A stretch of 6,556 nt of DNA. Origin: Thermoanaerobaculia bacterium. GTDB taxonomy: Bacteria; Acidobacteriota; Thermoanaerobaculia; Gp7-AA8. The translations under genes and the position numbers were made by a program. Positions 6,318 through 6,556 of this stretch are shown here, in pieces (the stretch's first letter is position 1; each line of letters opens with the position of its first letter). The stretch is taken from NCBI GenBank assembly GCA_023700825.1, contig JAMPYE010000251.1, positions 1 to 6,556 of the forward strand, written 5' to 3'. The notes beneath the pieces were generated by a model that worked only from the letters and a program-made list of their open reading frames with translations, searched no databases and was not told the origin of the DNA.

Positions 6318-6556
6318 TTACGGGATGAGGATGACGTCGCCACCGACGCAGAGGTTGTTGAGCGCCGTCGCGTTCGCGCCGTAGCTGAAGCGTCCCTCCG
6401 AGCTGCCGATCGCAACGACCCATGACTGCGCCAGCGGGATGTTCGGATTCTGGCTACCCAGCACAGCCGTGTTGAGGTTCAGGTAGATCCAGCCGGACTC
6501 GGCAGGCGTGAAGATCGGATCGACTCCGACCGCGACGCGCTGCGCTTCCGCGGGGA
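6318..6556 (-). CDS. C-terminal part of an unrecognised protein, cut by the window edge
   Basis: The last 78 codons of a minus-strand gene that begins outside the window; the first whole codon starts at 6554 and the stop is TAA at 6318-6320. The fragment contains VDPIFTPAESGWIYLNLN, then SWVVAIGSSEGRFSYGAN, and ends LCVGGDVILIP. Alternating hydrophobic and small or polar residues suggest a beta-rich domain. A single Cys and few charged residues fit an exported or surface protein, which is inference. Codon third positions are mostly G or C in this frame, and a strong terminator sits 19 bases after the stop; both support a real gene. I recall similar GWxYLNL and EGRFS patterns at the ends of secreted proteins from Acidobacteriota-like genomes, but I cannot name a family. 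Confidence 0.75.
   Translation of the reverse strand, partial: PAEAQRVAVGVDPIFTPAESGWIYLNLNTAVLGSQNPNIPLAQSWVVAIGSSEGRFSYGANATALNNLCVGGDVILIP

Overview
This is a GC-rich, gene-dense bacterial chromosomal window with four complete protein genes and the tail of a fifth. The very large Ser/Thr kinase with an external PD40/TolB-like propeller, together with the high GC content, suggests an Acidobacteriota-type soil or sediment bacterium. That is inference: there is no rRNA or marker gene here to settle it.

Layout. Bases 1-65 hold nothing I can recognise (the 3' flank of the kinase gene). 66-2780 (minus) is a one-pass membrane Ser/Thr protein kinase with about twelve PD40 motifs in its outer half. 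2781-3002 is a divergent promoter region with a consensus -10 for the kinase, an extended -10 for the helicase, a dyad between them, and a stable hairpin in the helicase leader. 3003-4208 (plus) is a DEAD-box RNA helicase. 4245-4595 (plus) is an alkyltransferase-like protein (ATL), in which Trp replaces the acceptor Cys of O6-methylguanine-DNA methyltransferase. 4596-4878 lies between convergent genes and is mostly an interspersed palindromic repeat whose arms differ by two 5-base units. 4879-6018 (minus) is a GT4-type glycosyltransferase resembling those linked to PEP-CTERM/exosortase loci. 6019-6317 holds its promoter, an ambiguous small open frame, and a 16-bp perfect terminator hairpin. 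6318-6556 (minus) is the last 78 codons of a gene running off the right edge; I do not recognise its family.

The genes do not form one operon or one obvious pathway. Signalling (kinase), RNA remodelling (helicase), alkylation-damage recognition (ATL) and glycan synthesis (glycosyltransferase) sit side by side, each with its own likely promoter. What links them is promoter style: three starts are preceded by the same extended -10 form (TGnTACGMT), and for ATL and the glycosyltransferase it lies so close to the ATG that the mRNAs are probably leaderless or nearly so. I saw no CRISPR array, tRNA, rRNA, transposase or phage gene, and no convincing new multi-gene system. The most distinctive non-coding element is the palindromic repeat at 4664-4865.
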